Counted from the first letter of the stretch, positions 47,179 through 59,255 are shown. The stretch is DNA of 64,000 nt from Pseudovibrio exalbescens (GCF_028737195.1 NZ_JAQZAJ010000001.1:1040050-1104049), one strand, 5' to 3'. The notes: a model not told the origin generated them from the sequence alone. Program-made: numbers and translations.

Positions 47179-47192
47179 TGTAAGCGCTTACA
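47179..47192. promoter_or_regulatory. LacI-type operator O1
   Basis: TGTAAGCGCTTACA is a perfect 14-bp palindrome with a central CG, the classic form for LacI/PurR-family dimers. It lies about 90-100 bp before the LacI start. Confidence 0.88.
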
Positions 47193-47210
47193 AATGACAA
47201 CCTTCTTGCA

Positions 47211-47224
47211 TGTAAGCGCTTACA
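47211..47224. promoter_or_regulatory. LacI-type operator O2
   Basis: A second exact copy of TGTAAGCGCTTACA, 32 bp (about three helical turns) from the first and 57 bp before the LacI start. This phase suits cooperative binding. Confidence 0.88.
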
Positions 47225-47280
47225 AGTCGATTCGACTGGGAGAATTGAAAGATAGAAGCGCTGCATTTGGGAGAATGCTC

Positions 47281-48294
47281 GTGGCAACAATCGCACAGGT
47301 CGCAGTCAAGGCTGGCGTGTCAACCGCAACCGTTTCACGCGCCTTAAACAAACCAGAAATGGTTGACGCAAAGACGAAGGCGAAAGTGCAAGAGGCTGTG
47401 CAGTCACTGGGCTATCGCCCCAACCAGGTTGCGCAAGGTCTGGCCAGCCGCTCTTCCCGCACCATCGGCGTTGTGGTGAACCAATTCGGGTCCGCCTACT
47501 ATGGCACCATGATTGATGGTGCGGAGCGCGCGCTTCGCAAGATTGGCTACAAGCTCATTGCTGAATCATCCGGAGAAGCCGCAGAAGGTGAACGCAGCGC
47601 ATGGCAGTCCCTGTTCGACCGCCAATGCGAAGCCGTAATCGTCCATTCTGATGCGCTTGCTGAGGAAGAACTGACCGGTTTCATGGAAAAACACCCCATG
47701 TCCGTACTCATGAACCGGCACCTTCCAGACTACGAAGACCGCTGCGTTTATCTCGACAACATTCGCGGCGGGGCCTTGGCAGCAGCACACTTGGTGGCCA
47801 AGGGTCACCGGAAAATCGCGACGATTACCGGCCCCTTTTCCTACCACGAGGCACGGGACCGCCTTAAGGGCTTCGAGCAGCAATTGGCCGAGGCTGGCAT
47901 TCCGCTGGATCCAGACCTGACCGCTGAAGGTAACTTTAAAGACGACATGGCTTTTGAACGCATGATGGCGCTTTTGAATGGTCCCAAAGAGTTCACTGCA
48001 CTGTTCTGCCAATCCGATGAAATGGCCGCGGGTGCCATTGAAGCGTGCCGCCAAAAAGGCCTTCGCATTCCCGATGACATTTCCATTATCGGCTTCGATG
48101 ATGTTGATCTTGCACGGCACCTTTCCCCCAAGCTGACAACGGTGCGCCAACCCCTGAGGGAAATTGGCGCCGCTGCAGGTTTGCTTGCACATGCTGTTGC
48201 CAGAAAAAGCCCTGACATTGAGGGCATTTGCAGAAGTTTTGAGGCGGAAGTGATCGAACGTGCTTCCGTGCTGGATCTGAACACAGGTTCTTAA
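47281..48294 (+). CDS. LacI family transcriptional regulator of the beta-glucoside ABC operon
   Basis: A 337-residue LacI protein. The headpiece ATIAQVAVKAGVSTATVSRALNKPEMV and hinge helix precede a periplasmic-binding-like sugar domain. I use the GTG at 47281, seven bases after GGGAG; it gives the canonical VATIAQVA opening. The ATG at 47275 lies one base after the same site and is too close. It is the first gene of a co-directional cluster with the ABC transporter and beta-glucosidase, so it probably represses its own operon through the two operators upstream. Confidence 0.92.
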   Translation: MATIAQVAVKAGVSTATVSRALNKPEMVDAKTKAKVQEAVQSLGYRPNQVAQGLASRSSRTIGVVVNQFGSAYYGTMIDGAERALRKIGYKLIAESSGEAAEGERSAWQSLFDRQCEAVIVHSDALAEEELTGFMEKHPMSVLMNRHLPDYEDRCVYLDNIRGGALAAAHLVAKGHRKIATITGPFSYHEARDRLKGFEQQLAEAGIPLDPDLTAEGNFKDDMAFERMMALLNGPKEFTALFCQSDEMAAGAIEACRQKGLRIPDDISIIGFDDVDLARHLSPKLTTVRQPLREIGAAAGLLAHAVARKSPDIEGICRSFEAEVIERASVLDLNTGS

Positions 48295-48318
48295 AACGTT
48301 CAAATGGTGGAGGAAACA

Positions 48319-49554
48319 ATGAAGAAGTATCTACTTGCTGGCCTTGCAACAGCTGCCCTGATGGGCGCATCCGCGCAAGCTGGCGACTTGCGTTTTGATG
48401 GTTTTCCGGATTTTGACAGTCATCTGGAAGTTCTGATCCCTCAGTTTCAAGAGAGCCATCCAGACATAAACATTACCTATCAAATGAACCAGCACGCGGA
48501 CCATCACCGCAGGCTCACAACCAACCTTGCCACCGGATCGGGAGCCGGTGACGTGGTCGTGGTGGACGTGAGTTTCGTTGGCTCCTTTATCAACGCAGGC
48601 GGCTTTGAAAACCTTTCAGCACCTGAGTATGGCGCTGACCTCATGCAGGAAAATTTCGTCAGCTATGCTTGGGATCAGGGCAAGGGAACAGACGGCAACC
48701 AGTATGCCATTCCAGTCGATATTGGCCCCGGTGTCATGTACTACCGCCGCGACATTGCAGAGTCAGTTGGCTCCTCCATTGAAGACGTCATCAAGAGCTG
48801 GGACAGCTACATCGAATATGGCCGTAAGCTGAAAGAGAAAGATGTATATCTGATCGCTGACGCAGCAGAGGTTGCGCAGCTCATCATCTACACCACGGTC
48901 AAGGAAGGTGAAGGCTTCTATTTTGACGAAGATGGCAAGCCGCTGGTGACCTCTGACCGCTTCGTCCACGCCTTCACCGTCGCCAAGCAGATCCGTGAAG
49001 AAGGTCTCGACGCTCAGGTCCGCGCATGGACCAATGAATGGTACGATGGCTTCAAGAACGGCACGGTCGCCACTCAGCTTTCCGGTGCGTGGCTTCTCGG
49101 TCACCTGCAAAACTGGATGGCACCTGAGACAGCTGGCCTGTGGGGCGTCTCCAACCTTCCTGATGGCATTTACGGTTCCTGGGGCGGCTCCTTCCTTGCC
49201 ATACCAAAGCAAGCCAAGAACAAGAAGGATGCCTGGGAGTTCATCAAGTACCTCACCAGCACTCCTGAAGCACAGCTTGCAGGCCTGAAGAACATTGGCT
49301 CCTTCCCAGTGCTCACTGAAACCTACAGCGACGCTTCTTTTGATGAACCGCTTGAGTTTCTTGCTGGCCAGAAAGCCCGCAAACTGTTCGCTGAAGTTGC
49401 CCAAAAGGTGCCAGCGGTTGCACCGCGCCAAGGCGACCTGATCGCTGACGACATCGTTCTGCGTGCGGCACTTCTTGAAGTGCTGAATGACGGCAAGGAC
49501 ATTGAAGCTGCTCTGCGTGACGCTGAGCGCCTGATCAAACGCCGCGTGAAATAG
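48319..49554 (+). CDS. Sugar ABC transporter substrate-binding protein
   Basis: A 411-residue family 1 extracellular binding protein with a Sec signal peptide (MKKYLLAGLATAALMGASAQAG). Typical segments include HLEVLIPQFQESHPDINITYQ and GIYGSWGGSFLAIPKQAKNKKDAWEFIKYLTS. It belongs to the carbohydrate uptake class CUT1 together with the two permeases and MsmX/UgpC-type ATPase that follow. The neighbouring beta-glucosidase points to cellobiose or another beta-glucoside as ligand (inference). The ATG at 48319 follows GGAGGAAACA. A stem-loop follows the stop. Confidence 0.92.
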   Translation: MKKYLLAGLATAALMGASAQAGDLRFDGFPDFDSHLEVLIPQFQESHPDINITYQMNQHADHHRRLTTNLATGSGAGDVVVVDVSFVGSFINAGGFENLSAPEYGADLMQENFVSYAWDQGKGTDGNQYAIPVDIGPGVMYYRRDIAESVGSSIEDVIKSWDSYIEYGRKLKEKDVYLIADAAEVAQLIIYTTVKEGEGFYFDEDGKPLVTSDRFVHAFTVAKQIREEGLDAQVRAWTNEWYDGFKNGTVATQLSGAWLLGHLQNWMAPETAGLWGVSNLPDGIYGSWGGSFLAIPKQAKNKKDAWEFIKYLTSTPEAQLAGLKNIGSFPVLTETYSDASFDEPLEFLAGQKARKLFAEVAQKVPAVAPRQGDLIADDIVLRAALLEVLNDGKDIEAALRDAERLIKRRVK

Positions 49555-49564
49555 GCCCGAACAA

Positions 49565-49607
49565 GGCAGGCTCTGACCAACACTCTCTTGAGAGCCTGCC
49601 GCCTTTT
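49565..49607 (+). terminator. Intra-operon hairpin after the binding-protein gene
   Basis: A ten-pair stem (GGCAGGCTCT / AGAGCCTGCC) followed by GCCTTTTT sits between the binding-protein and first permease genes. It probably attenuates transcription or stabilises the upstream mRNA so that the binding protein is made in excess. Confidence 0.75.
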
Positions 49608-49633
49608 TCCCTCTTCACTGAGTTAGGCGAGAC

Positions 49634-50650
49634 ATGACACTTACAACAACGCCCAATGAAGAACGGGGCACTCAGATGCGTGCTCCGGCCAGACGGCGCA
49701 GTACCCTGCGTATCTGGAAGAAGCGGTTGATGCCGTGGTTGTTTATCAGCCCGTTCATTATCCTCTTCATGGTCTTCACCCTGTTCCCACTGCTGTTTTC
49801 CATCTACCTCTCGTTTCAGGAGTGGAACCCAGTTGCTGGCCTTTCCTCCATGGAGTACGTGGGTCTTTACAACTACCAGCTCGCCCTCACTGATCCGTGG
49901 CTTTGGAAGTCCCTTTACAACACGGTCTGGCTGGCTGTTGTGAGCGGCATACCCCAGCACCTGCTGGCCATTCCGGTGGCATACATGCTGGTCTCCGCTG
50001 TACGTGGCAGGCTCCGCCACCTCTATACCGCCACCATGTTCATTCCATTCATTACCTCAACGGTGGCCGTGGCACTGATCTTCTTCAGCATCTATTCCAC
50101 CAATGCTGGCATTTTGAACCAGTGGCTTCTAGCACTGTCCAACCTGCCCGTCCTGTCCTGGTTCTTTTCATGGGTGCAGGATGCCATGCCAATCCGCTGG
50201 CTGACCTCGTCAGACTTGCTCAAGCCATCCATCGCAATGGTGGTGATCTGGAAGTACACCGGCTTCAACATCGTGGTGTATTCCGCTGGCTTCCTGACGG
50301 TTTCTCGGGATCTTTATGATGCCGCGAAAGTGGATGGATGCAGCCGTTGGCAGCAGTTCTGGCATGTCGCTCTGCCTATGATCCGCCCGTTCATTTTCTT
50401 CGCGGTAACACTCACCATCATCGGCAACCTGCAGCTCTTCGAAGAACCTTACGTTCTTACACAAGGTGAGAGCGGCGGCGTGGCGCAGTCCGGTTTGACC
50501 GCCTCCTACTACCTCTATCTGGTGGGCTGGCAGTGGTTGGAAATGGGCGCGGCAGCAGCAATTTCCTGGATCTTGTTCCTGTTCATCGCGATCGCAACCG
50601 GTGTTCACTTCTACTTCAATGGCCGCAAGGGTCTCGGGGAGGACCGCTGA
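49634..50650 (+). CDS. Sugar ABC transporter permease 1 (MalF-like)
   Basis: A 338-residue CUT1 permease with six helices after a basic N-terminus (RAPARRRSTLRIWKKRLMPWLFISPFIILFMVF). The EAA loop reads DLYDAAKVDGCSRWQQFWHVALPMIRP. It pairs with the second permease starting 1 bp downstream. The first ATG at 49634 is used; an ATG at 49676 in the same frame is also possible. Confidence 0.92.
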   Translation: MTLTTTPNEERGTQMRAPARRRSTLRIWKKRLMPWLFISPFIILFMVFTLFPLLFSIYLSFQEWNPVAGLSSMEYVGLYNYQLALTDPWLWKSLYNTVWLAVVSGIPQHLLAIPVAYMLVSAVRGRLRHLYTATMFIPFITSTVAVALIFFSIYSTNAGILNQWLLALSNLPVLSWFFSWVQDAMPIRWLTSSDLLKPSIAMVVIWKYTGFNIVVYSAGFLTVSRDLYDAAKVDGCSRWQQFWHVALPMIRPFIFFAVTLTIIGNLQLFEEPYVLTQGESGGVAQSGLTASYYLYLVGWQWLEMGAAAAISWILFLFIAIATGVHFYFNGRKGLGEDR

Positions 50651-50651
50651 T

Positions 50652-51485
50652 ATGAAAGCACTTATGAAACGTCTTCCCAAGATCAGCATGCACGCCTTCC
50701 TGATCGTCAGCGTGCTTATCACGATCTTTCCATTTGTCTGGGTGGCCATGATGGGCACCCACTCCCGCAGTGAGATCTTCTCCTCACCGCCACCGTTCTA
50801 CTTCGGCAGCCGGCTTCTGGAGAACTATGAAAAGCTTCTCGATATCATGCCGTTCTGGCTGGTTTTGGGGAACTCTCTGATGGTCTCCATCATTGGTACA
50901 GCGGTCACTGTCCTGTTCTGTTCCATGTGTGCCTATGGCTTTTTTGCCTACGAGTTTCGGGGCAAGAACGTGGTGTTCGGCGTCATGGTTGCATCCATGA
51001 TGGTGCCGCCGGTGCTCACCTTGATCCCGTTCTTTCTTACAGTGAAGTTCCTCGGGCTGCTGGACACCCACGCTGCGATCTGGTTGCCGCTAGCAGCCAA
51101 TGCCATGGGCATCTTCTTGATCCGGCAGTACATGGTAACCTCCATATCCCGGGACCTGCTGGATGCCGCCAAGGTGGATGGCGCCTCAGACTTTCGCACC
51201 TATTGGACGGTCGTTCTTCCTCTGATCAAGCCCGCACTGGCAACGCTGGGCATCGTGACGTTCATCGCGCTTTGGAACAACTTCCTTCTGCCACTGATCG
51301 TCATCTCTTCGCCGGACAAGTACGTCCTGACCCTTGCACTGCGGTCCTTGCAGTCTGTCGCCAACACCCCGTGGGGTGCGGTCATGCTGGGCACTTTCCT
51401 CTCTATGATCCCGCTTCTGGTCGCCTTCCTGTTCTTCTCAAAGCAGATGATGGCAGGTTTGACCGCCGGTGCAGTTAAAGGCTAA
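50652..51485 (+). CDS. Sugar ABC transporter permease 2 (MalG-like)
   Basis: A 277-residue CUT1 permease with six helices. Its EAA loop reads RDLLDAAKVDGASDFRTYWTVVLPLIKPALATLG. The ATG at 50652 is one base after the stop of permease 1, showing translational coupling. Earlier in-frame starts would lie inside permease 1. It forms the pore with permease 1; the beta-glucosidase gene begins 5 bp after it. Confidence 0.93.
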   Translation: MKALMKRLPKISMHAFLIVSVLITIFPFVWVAMMGTHSRSEIFSSPPPFYFGSRLLENYEKLLDIMPFWLVLGNSLMVSIIGTAVTVLFCSMCAYGFFAYEFRGKNVVFGVMVASMMVPPVLTLIPFFLTVKFLGLLDTHAAIWLPLAANAMGIFLIRQYMVTSISRDLLDAAKVDGASDFRTYWTVVLPLIKPALATLGIVTFIALWNNFLLPLIVISSPDKYVLTLALRSLQSVANTPWGAVMLGTFLSMIPLLVAFLFFSKQMMAGLTAGAVKG

Positions 51486-51490
51486 AACCC

Positions 51491-52876
51491 ATGAACAATA
51501 TCAAACACTTGGCACAACGTTTCCCTCGCGACTTCAAGTTCGGCGTCGCAACAGCGGCCTATCAGATCGAAGGCGCGGCCCAAGAAGACGGACGCAAGCC
51601 CAGCATCTGGGATGCCTTCAGCAAGATGCCGGGCCGTGTCTACCAACAACACTCTGGCGATGTGGCCTGTGACCACTATCACCGCTGGGAGAGTGACCTT
51701 GATCTCATCAAGTCCCTTGGTGTTGATGCCTACAGGTTCTCCATTGCCTGGCCGCGCATCTTGCCGGACGGACGGGGTAAAGTGAACGAAAAGGGCCTCG
51801 ACTTCTATGACCGTCTGATTGACGGCATGAAGGAGCGCGGTCTGGGGGTCTTCCCTACGCTTTACCATTGGGACTTGCCAATCGAACTGGCTGGATACGG
51901 GGGCTGGACGGCCCGCAACACTGCAGAGGCTTTTGCAGAGTACACAGAGGTGGTGGTGAACCGTCTTGGTGACCGCATGGATGCACTGGCAACCATGAAC
52001 GAACCGTGGTGCATTTGCTACTTGAGCCACCTGCTTGGCATCCACGCCCCGGGCGAGAAAAGCATCGATGCAGCGATGGCCGCCATTCATGTCATGAACC
52101 TTGCCCACGGCATGGGTGTTCAGGCAGCGCGCTCGGTCCGCTCTGATCTGCCCATGGGCATTGTTCTGAACCTGATGTCAGTTTATCCCGGCAGCTCCGA
52201 GCCTGCCGATCTAGCCGCAGCGGAGCGCTCCTTCCTGTTCAACAACGGTGTCTTCCTCTCCCCTATTTTCAAGGGCGAATACGACACTGAAATACTGGCG
52301 GAGTTCGGCGAGAAACTGCCAATTCAAGATGGTGATCTGGAGATCATCAATCAGCCCCTCGATTGGTGGGGCATGAACTACTACAATCCAAGCAAGGTAA
52401 AGGACGACCCGGCACCGGACGCAGCTTATCCGCGTGCGCTACCCGTTCCTGTTACCGACAGCGATGTGCGTACCGACATTGGCTGGGAAATCCATGAAGC
52501 GGGCCTTTCCTTCGTTATGAAGCAGGTCTACGACCGCTATGACCTGCCGCCGGTCTACATCACCGAGAATGGCGCTTGCTTCAACGACGAGCCTGTCGAT
52601 GGCGTTGTTGATGACAAAAAACGCATTGACTATCTCGACCGTCATCTGCGCGTGTGCGCCGAGATTACGGAGATGGGCTTGCCGTTGAAGGGCTATTTCC
52701 TCTGGAGCCTCATGGACAACTTCGAATGGGCAGAGGGCTATCGCATGCGCTTTGGCATCGTCCATGTGAACTACGAGACACAGGAGCGTACGCTCAAGAA
52801 CAGCGCTCATTGGTATCGTTCCCTTATTGAAACCCACCACTCCCCCGAACGGGCTGAGAAGCTTGAGGGGATTTGA
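51491..52876 (+). CDS. Beta-glucosidase, glycoside hydrolase family 1
   Basis: A 461-residue GH1 enzyme with the full retaining machinery. The opening FPRDFKFGVATAAYQIEGAAQEDGRKPSIWD, acid/base Glu in ATMNEPWCICYLSH and nucleophile Glu in VYITENGACFND are all present. LKGYFLWSLMDNFEWAEGYRMRFGIVHVNYETQ is typical of non-phosphorylated substrate enzymes. No signal peptide, so it acts in the cytoplasm on beta-glucosides delivered by the adjacent ABC transporter. It sits inside that operon, between permease 2 and the ATPase gene, which overlaps its end closely. Confidence 0.95.
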   Translation: MNNIKHLAQRFPRDFKFGVATAAYQIEGAAQEDGRKPSIWDAFSKMPGRVYQQHSGDVACDHYHRWESDLDLIKSLGVDAYRFSIAWPRILPDGRGKVNEKGLDFYDRLIDGMKERGLGVFPTLYHWDLPIELAGYGGWTARNTAEAFAEYTEVVVNRLGDRMDALATMNEPWCICYLSHLLGIHAPGEKSIDAAMAAIHVMNLAHGMGVQAARSVRSDLPMGIVLNLMSVYPGSSEPADLAAAERSFLFNNGVFLSPIFKGEYDTEILAEFGEKLPIQDGDLEIINQPLDWWGMNYYNPSKVKDDPAPDAAYPRALPVPVTDSDVRTDIGWEIHEAGLSFVMKQVYDRYDLPPVYITENGACFNDEPVDGVVDDKKRIDYLDRHLRVCAEITEMGLPLKGYFLWSLMDNFEWAEGYRMRFGIVHVNYETQERTLKNSAHWYRSLIETHHSPERAEKLEGI

Positions 52877-52878
52877 TC

Positions 52879-53937
52879 ATGGCAGGTGTTGAACTTTTGA
52901 ACCTGAGCAAATCCTTTGGCTCAGTCGAGGTCTTGAAGAGCCTCAATCTGACCATTCAGGATGGTGAGTTCGTTGCCCTTGTTGGTCCGTCTGGGTGCGG
53001 CAAGTCCACTTTGCTGCGCATTATCGCCGGTTTGGAGGAAGAAACAGCAGGCGAGGTTTACATTGGCGGTGAGTACGTCAACGACCTCTCTCCCAAAGAG
53101 CGGAACATCGCCATGGTGTTCCAGTCCTACGCGCTCTATCCGCATATGAGCGTTGAGGAAAACATGGGCTTTAATCTCCGTATCTCCGGGATCAGCAAGC
53201 CAGATATCAAGGCCCGTGTTCAAGAAACCGCCGAGATACTTGATCTGGTGCATCTGCTTGACCGCAAGCCCTCGCAGCTTTCTGGCGGTCAGCGCCAACG
53301 CGTCGCCATGGGCCGCGCGCTGGTGCGTAATCCTGACGTTTTCCTGTTTGACGAGCCCCTCTCAAATCTGGATGCCAAACTGCGCGTTCAGATGCGTGAG
53401 GAAATCAAGCGGCTACATCAGCGTGTTCGCACCACAAAGATCTATGTCACACACGACCAGATCGAAGCCATGACCCTTGCAGATCGTGTTGTTATTCTGA
53501 ACCAGGGGATCATTCAGCAGGTTGGCACACCACGCGAGCTCTACCAAAATCCGGCAAACGCGTTCGTGGCTGGTTTCATTGGCTCTCCAGCCATGAACTT
53601 CTTGCCCGCGACCCTTACAAGCGACGGCACGTCCTCCCGTATTGAGCTGGAAGACGGCAGCATCTTGGTCGCAGACAAGCGTGCAAATCAGCCTTCAGAC
53701 GGAAAAATCCTTCTGGGGATGCGACCTGAGCACCTTCATTTGAGTGCAGAAAAGGACGAACATAGCCTGAAAGGCCGTGTGGATCTGATTGAGCCGACAG
53801 GCGCCCAAAACCACCTGCGCGTCACGCTTGCTGGCAAGTCTACAACGGTGGTGGACAACTCCCTGACCGAAGTGGAACTCGGAGAGTTCGTCAATCTGAA
53901 GATCGACCCCGACAACCTTCATCTGTTCAGCCAGTAG
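52879..53937 (+). CDS. Sugar ABC transporter ATP-binding protein (MsmX/UgpC type)
   Basis: A 352-residue ATPase with Walker A GPSGCGKST, signature [15 protein letters not shown], Walker B FLFDEPLSNLD and switch His YVTHDQIEAM. It also has the C-terminal OB-fold regulatory (TOBE) domain of CUT1 ATPases. It energises the two permeases upstream. The ATG at 52879 is 2 bp after the beta-glucosidase stop. It closes the LacI-controlled operon, followed by a strong terminator. Confidence 0.93.
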   Translation: MAGVELLNLSKSFGSVEVLKSLNLTIQDGEFVALVGPSGCGKSTLLRIIAGLEEETAGEVYIGGEYVNDLSPKERNIAMVFQSYALYPHMSVEENMGFNLRISGISKPDIKARVQETAEILDLVHLLDRKPSQLSGGQRQRVAMGRALVRNPDVFLFDEPLSNLDAKLRVQMREEIKRLHQRVRTTKIYVTHDQIEAMTLADRVVILNQGIIQQVGTPRELYQNPANAFVAGFIGSPAMNFLPATLTSDGTSSRIELEDGSILVADKRANQPSDGKILLGMRPEHLHLSAEKDEHSLKGRVDLIEPTGAQNHLRVTLAGKSTTVVDNSLTEVELGEFVNLKIDPDNLHLFSQ

Positions 53938-53956
53938 ACAACCTCTTGATCAATCG

Positions 53957-53990
53957 AAAGGCCCGTGCTCTCTGGATCACGGGCCTTTTT
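53957..53990 (+). terminator. Terminator of the sugar ABC operon
   Basis: The hairpin AAAGGCCCGTG-loop-CACGGGCC is followed by TTTTTATT, 20 bp past the ATPase stop. Confidence 0.9.
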
Positions 53991-54067
53991 ATTAGAAGCC
54001 AGAACACCTGATGCATCAATGGAAGGCCGTGCATTTGAGTTGAAGACCATTTTCCTTGGAGCTTTTT

Positions 54068-54490
54068 ATGACCGAACTGCGAATAATCAACGACGTGCAG
54101 GACAGCCATTTTGAAGGCATTGTAGGGCCGCTGAGCACCTTCACAGAGGGAAAGGGATTCTCATATGCACCGGAGACAATCACCATCGGTGCATTCGCAG
54201 GCGAAAAACAGGTCGGCGGCTTGCAAGGAGCAATCCTGTGGGACTGGTTCTACATCAAGCTGCTAAGCCTCTCAGAGGAAACACGAGGACACGGAACCGG
54301 TCGGCGTATCCTGGAAAAGGCAGAGGCAATTGCACGAGAAAGAGGTTGCGTTGGAGTCTGGCTCGACACCTACACATTCCAATCACCAGAGTTCTACCGG
54401 GCGTTGGGCTACCAGTCCTTCGGCGAGCTTCCAGATCACCCGAGAGGCCACTCGAGGATCTTTTTCCGCAAGATGTTTTCAGAGGGATGA
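54068..54490 (+). CDS. GNAT family N-acetyltransferase
   Basis: A 140-residue GNAT acyltransferase. The acetyl-CoA binding motif A region is KLLSLSEETRGHGTGRRILEKAEAIARERGC (R-G-H-G-T-G pattern), followed by VWLDTYTFQSPEFYRALGYQSFGEL. Substrate unknown. The ATG at 54068 follows GGAGC. It stands alone, converging with the secreted beta-propeller-like gene. Confidence 0.88.
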   Translation: MTELRIINDVQDSHFEGIVGPLSTFTEGKGFSYAPETITIGAFAGEKQVGGLQGAILWDWFYIKLLSLSEETRGHGTGRRILEKAEAIARERGCVGVWLDTYTFQSPEFYRALGYQSFGELPDHPRGHSRIFFRKMFSEG

Positions 54491-54496
54491 AAGCGA

Positions 54497-54523
54497 AGGC
54501 CTGCCTTAGGGAAAGGCAGGCCT
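54497..54523. terminator. Bidirectional terminator
   Basis: The hairpin AGGCCTGCCTT / AAGGCAGGCCT lies between the convergent acetyltransferase and beta-propeller genes. It is followed by CGGTTTTA on the plus strand. Confidence 0.75.
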
Positions 54524-54528
54524 CGGTT

Positions 54529-55464
54529 TTACTTTGTGATTTTGATGAGGCCAGGATTGGCATTACCTGTCATGGCTGAGACCAGACCAAAGTTGGTCAC
54601 CAGATACCCTGTATCGGTCGCAGCGATTGATGCAGGAAAGTCCAGCATGTTGTCTCGCGAGATTGAAGAGACCTCGCCCTCATAAGAGATGAAGCTCATT
54701 TGATTGGTGCGATTAACAGCGGCAGTAATGCCCTCTGGCCCGGCGATGATACCATCAATGCCTTCCAACAGATCGCAGTTGGTTTCGTTTACTGGAGCTA
54801 CATGGCTGGGCTTTCCATCTTCAATGGCGACACGCAGCACCTGTGCCCGGTCGGTTACCGCCACATAGAGCGCGCCATCCGGACCAAAATCCAGTCCGTT
54901 GGCCCCAATGCCATACCCAACTTCGTCCGGCGCACAGACTTCCGGGTCGCCCTTAAGAAGCGGGTGTTCCAACCACTTCGTTGTAGATCCATCTTCTGAC
55001 ACGGCCCAAATCACACCGGCAATGGAATCTGTAACCAGCGCAGTACCATCATTTTGCCAGGTGAAGTCATTCGGGAATCCCATCCCCTCAGCCGAGGCGT
55101 GCAAGGTTGCTTCGCCGCCTTCTGCGCCAACGCGGTAGATACCTGTGGTGACGCCTTCGGCAAATGAGGCCAGCCCTGCCCAAAGAGACCCGTCCTGGGC
55201 AAAGGTCAGACCAGTCAAAAAGCCCGCCCCTTCCGGCAAGGATGGATAGGTCGCGAACTCGGTCAGTTCGCCTTCAGCCAGACGCAACACGCTCTGCTTG
55301 GTCGCAAGGCCGAGGAAGGCATCTGTGCCGCGCAAGGCCAGCCCCTCTGGAAGCTCATTCGCAGCAGGGTCCAATTTGGTGACGAACTCGGTCTCTGCGG
55401 CTTGCGCAGAGAAGGCGCTCAGTGCGAACAGTGATACAGCGGTCAGTGTGGTGCCCAGTTTCAT
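54529..55464 (-). CDS. Exported SMP-30/NHL-like beta-propeller protein
   Basis: A 311-residue protein with a Sec signal peptide (MKLGTTLTAVSLFALSAFSAQAAE). It is followed by repeated propeller blades, for example LPEGLALRGTDAFLGLATKQSVLRL, FLTGLTFAQDGSLWAGLASF, GFPNDFTWQNDGTALVTDS and GANGLDFGPDGALYVAVTD. The NGLDFGPDGALYV pattern is that of the SMP-30/gluconolactonase superfamily. Whether it is a lactonase or a binding protein cannot be said. The ATG at 55464 opens the signal peptide; an ATG five codons upstream is possible. Confidence 0.82.
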   Translation of the reverse strand: MKLGTTLTAVSLFALSAFSAQAAETEFVTKLDPAANELPEGLALRGTDAFLGLATKQSVLRLAEGELTEFATYPSLPEGAGFLTGLTFAQDGSLWAGLASFAEGVTTGIYRVGAEGGEATLHASAEGMGFPNDFTWQNDGTALVTDSIAGVIWAVSEDGSTTKWLEHPLLKGDPEVCAPDEVGYGIGANGLDFGPDGALYVAVTDRAQVLRVAIEDGKPSHVAPVNETNCDLLEGIDGIIAGPEGITAAVNRTNQMSFISYEGEVSSISRDNMLDFPASIAATDTGYLVTNFGLVSAMTGNANPGLIKITK

Positions 55465-55694
55465 TGCATTCTTCCTCATTGCATTAGAGCGGTTTCAGCC
55501 GCGCTCTGTCGTTTGGAGATGTTTGTTGCAATGAACCTAGCCGGGCGAATTAATCAGATAAATCGTGAATTGACGGAATGATATTCTGCTTTTTCCGATG
55601 AATTAAACCGGAAAGATACCGGTGAGTTTATCTCACCGGCACCGCAACTTAACGAAACAACAATTAGTCAGCCTCGCCGTGCTTGATAACCGCC

Positions 55695-56522
55695 TCAAGC
55701 AGCAAGACCAAGAAGCTCGCGGGCCTGTTGTGGTGTTGCTACCGGGCGCTCATAGCGTTCACAGATTTCAACTGCGCGTTTGACTAGCGCTGCATTGGAC
55801 TTGGCCAATGTGTCCTTGTCGATGCGCACATTGTCTTCCAGCCCCGTGCGGGCATGTCCGCCAGCGGCAATCGACCACTCATTGAGGACAATCTGGTTGG
55901 GTCCAATACCGGCCGCACACCACTGTGCAGTTGGCATCAGCCGCTCAACGGTCTTCACATAAAAGTCGAAGACCTCCTTGTCGGCTGGCATGGCGTTTTT
56001 CACGCCCATCACGAACTGTATATATATGTCGCCCGGAATCCGGCCATCCTTGTTCATGATCGCAGCTTGATGAATGTGGCTGAGATCAAACGCTTCGATC
56101 TCCGGCTTCACGCCATAGGTGCGCATTTCTGAGGCCAGCCAATCCACCAGCTCCGGTGGGTTCTCATAGACGCGGGTTGGGAAGTTGTTTGAGCCGACGG
56201 AGAGTGATGCCATGTCCGGCCGAAGTGGTAACATGCCCCCACGCTCCCGGCCTGCACCAGAACGACCGCCCGTGGAGAACTGAATGATCATACCCGGACA
56301 ATGTTTCTCAAGCCCCTCCTTGAGGCGTGCAAACTTTTCCGGGTCAGAGCTCGGCGTTTCGTCGTCATTGCGCACATGGGCGTGACAGATGGCAGCTCCA
56401 GCCTCGAATGCCTGCTGCGTGCTCTCGATCTGCTCACTCACCGTAATTGGCAGTGCTGGATTGTTGGCCTTTCGCGGCACGGATCCGGTAATAGCAACGC
56501 AAATGATACAAGGTTTCGACAT
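55695..56522 (-). CDS. BKACE family protein (3-keto-5-aminohexanoate cleavage enzyme-like)
   Basis: A 275-residue Zn-dependent TIM-barrel beta-keto acid cleavage enzyme. The opening CIICVAITGSVPRKANNPALPIT, the zinc His pair in AGAAICHAHVRNDDE, IIQFSTGGRSGAG and the EIEAFDLSHIHQA segment are typical. These enzymes condense a beta-keto acid with acetyl-CoA to give an acyl-CoA and acetoacetate; substrates differ widely and cannot be assigned here. The ATG at 56522 (MSKPCIICVAITG) follows AAGGTG. No lysine-fermentation or carnitine genes are adjacent. Confidence 0.9.
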   Translation of the reverse strand: MSKPCIICVAITGSVPRKANNPALPITVSEQIESTQQAFEAGAAICHAHVRNDDETPSSDPEKFARLKEGLEKHCPGMIIQFSTGGRSGAGRERGGMLPLRPDMASLSVGSNNFPTRVYENPPELVDWLASEMRTYGVKPEIEAFDLSHIHQAAIMNKDGRIPGDIYIQFVMGVKNAMPADKEVFDFYVKTVERLMPTAQWCAAGIGPNQIVLNEWSIAAGGHARTGLEDNVRIDKDTLAKSNAALVKRAVEICERYERPVATPQQARELLGLAA

Positions 56523-59228
<2,706 letters not shown>

Positions 59229-59255
59229 CTCAAAACACACTCAACACGAGACCGG

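Noticed and set aside
46808..47296. Leftward frames of 97 and 162 codons in the GH1-LacI gap
   Set aside because: They run through the LacI operators and start inside the LacI gene; composition is not protein-like.
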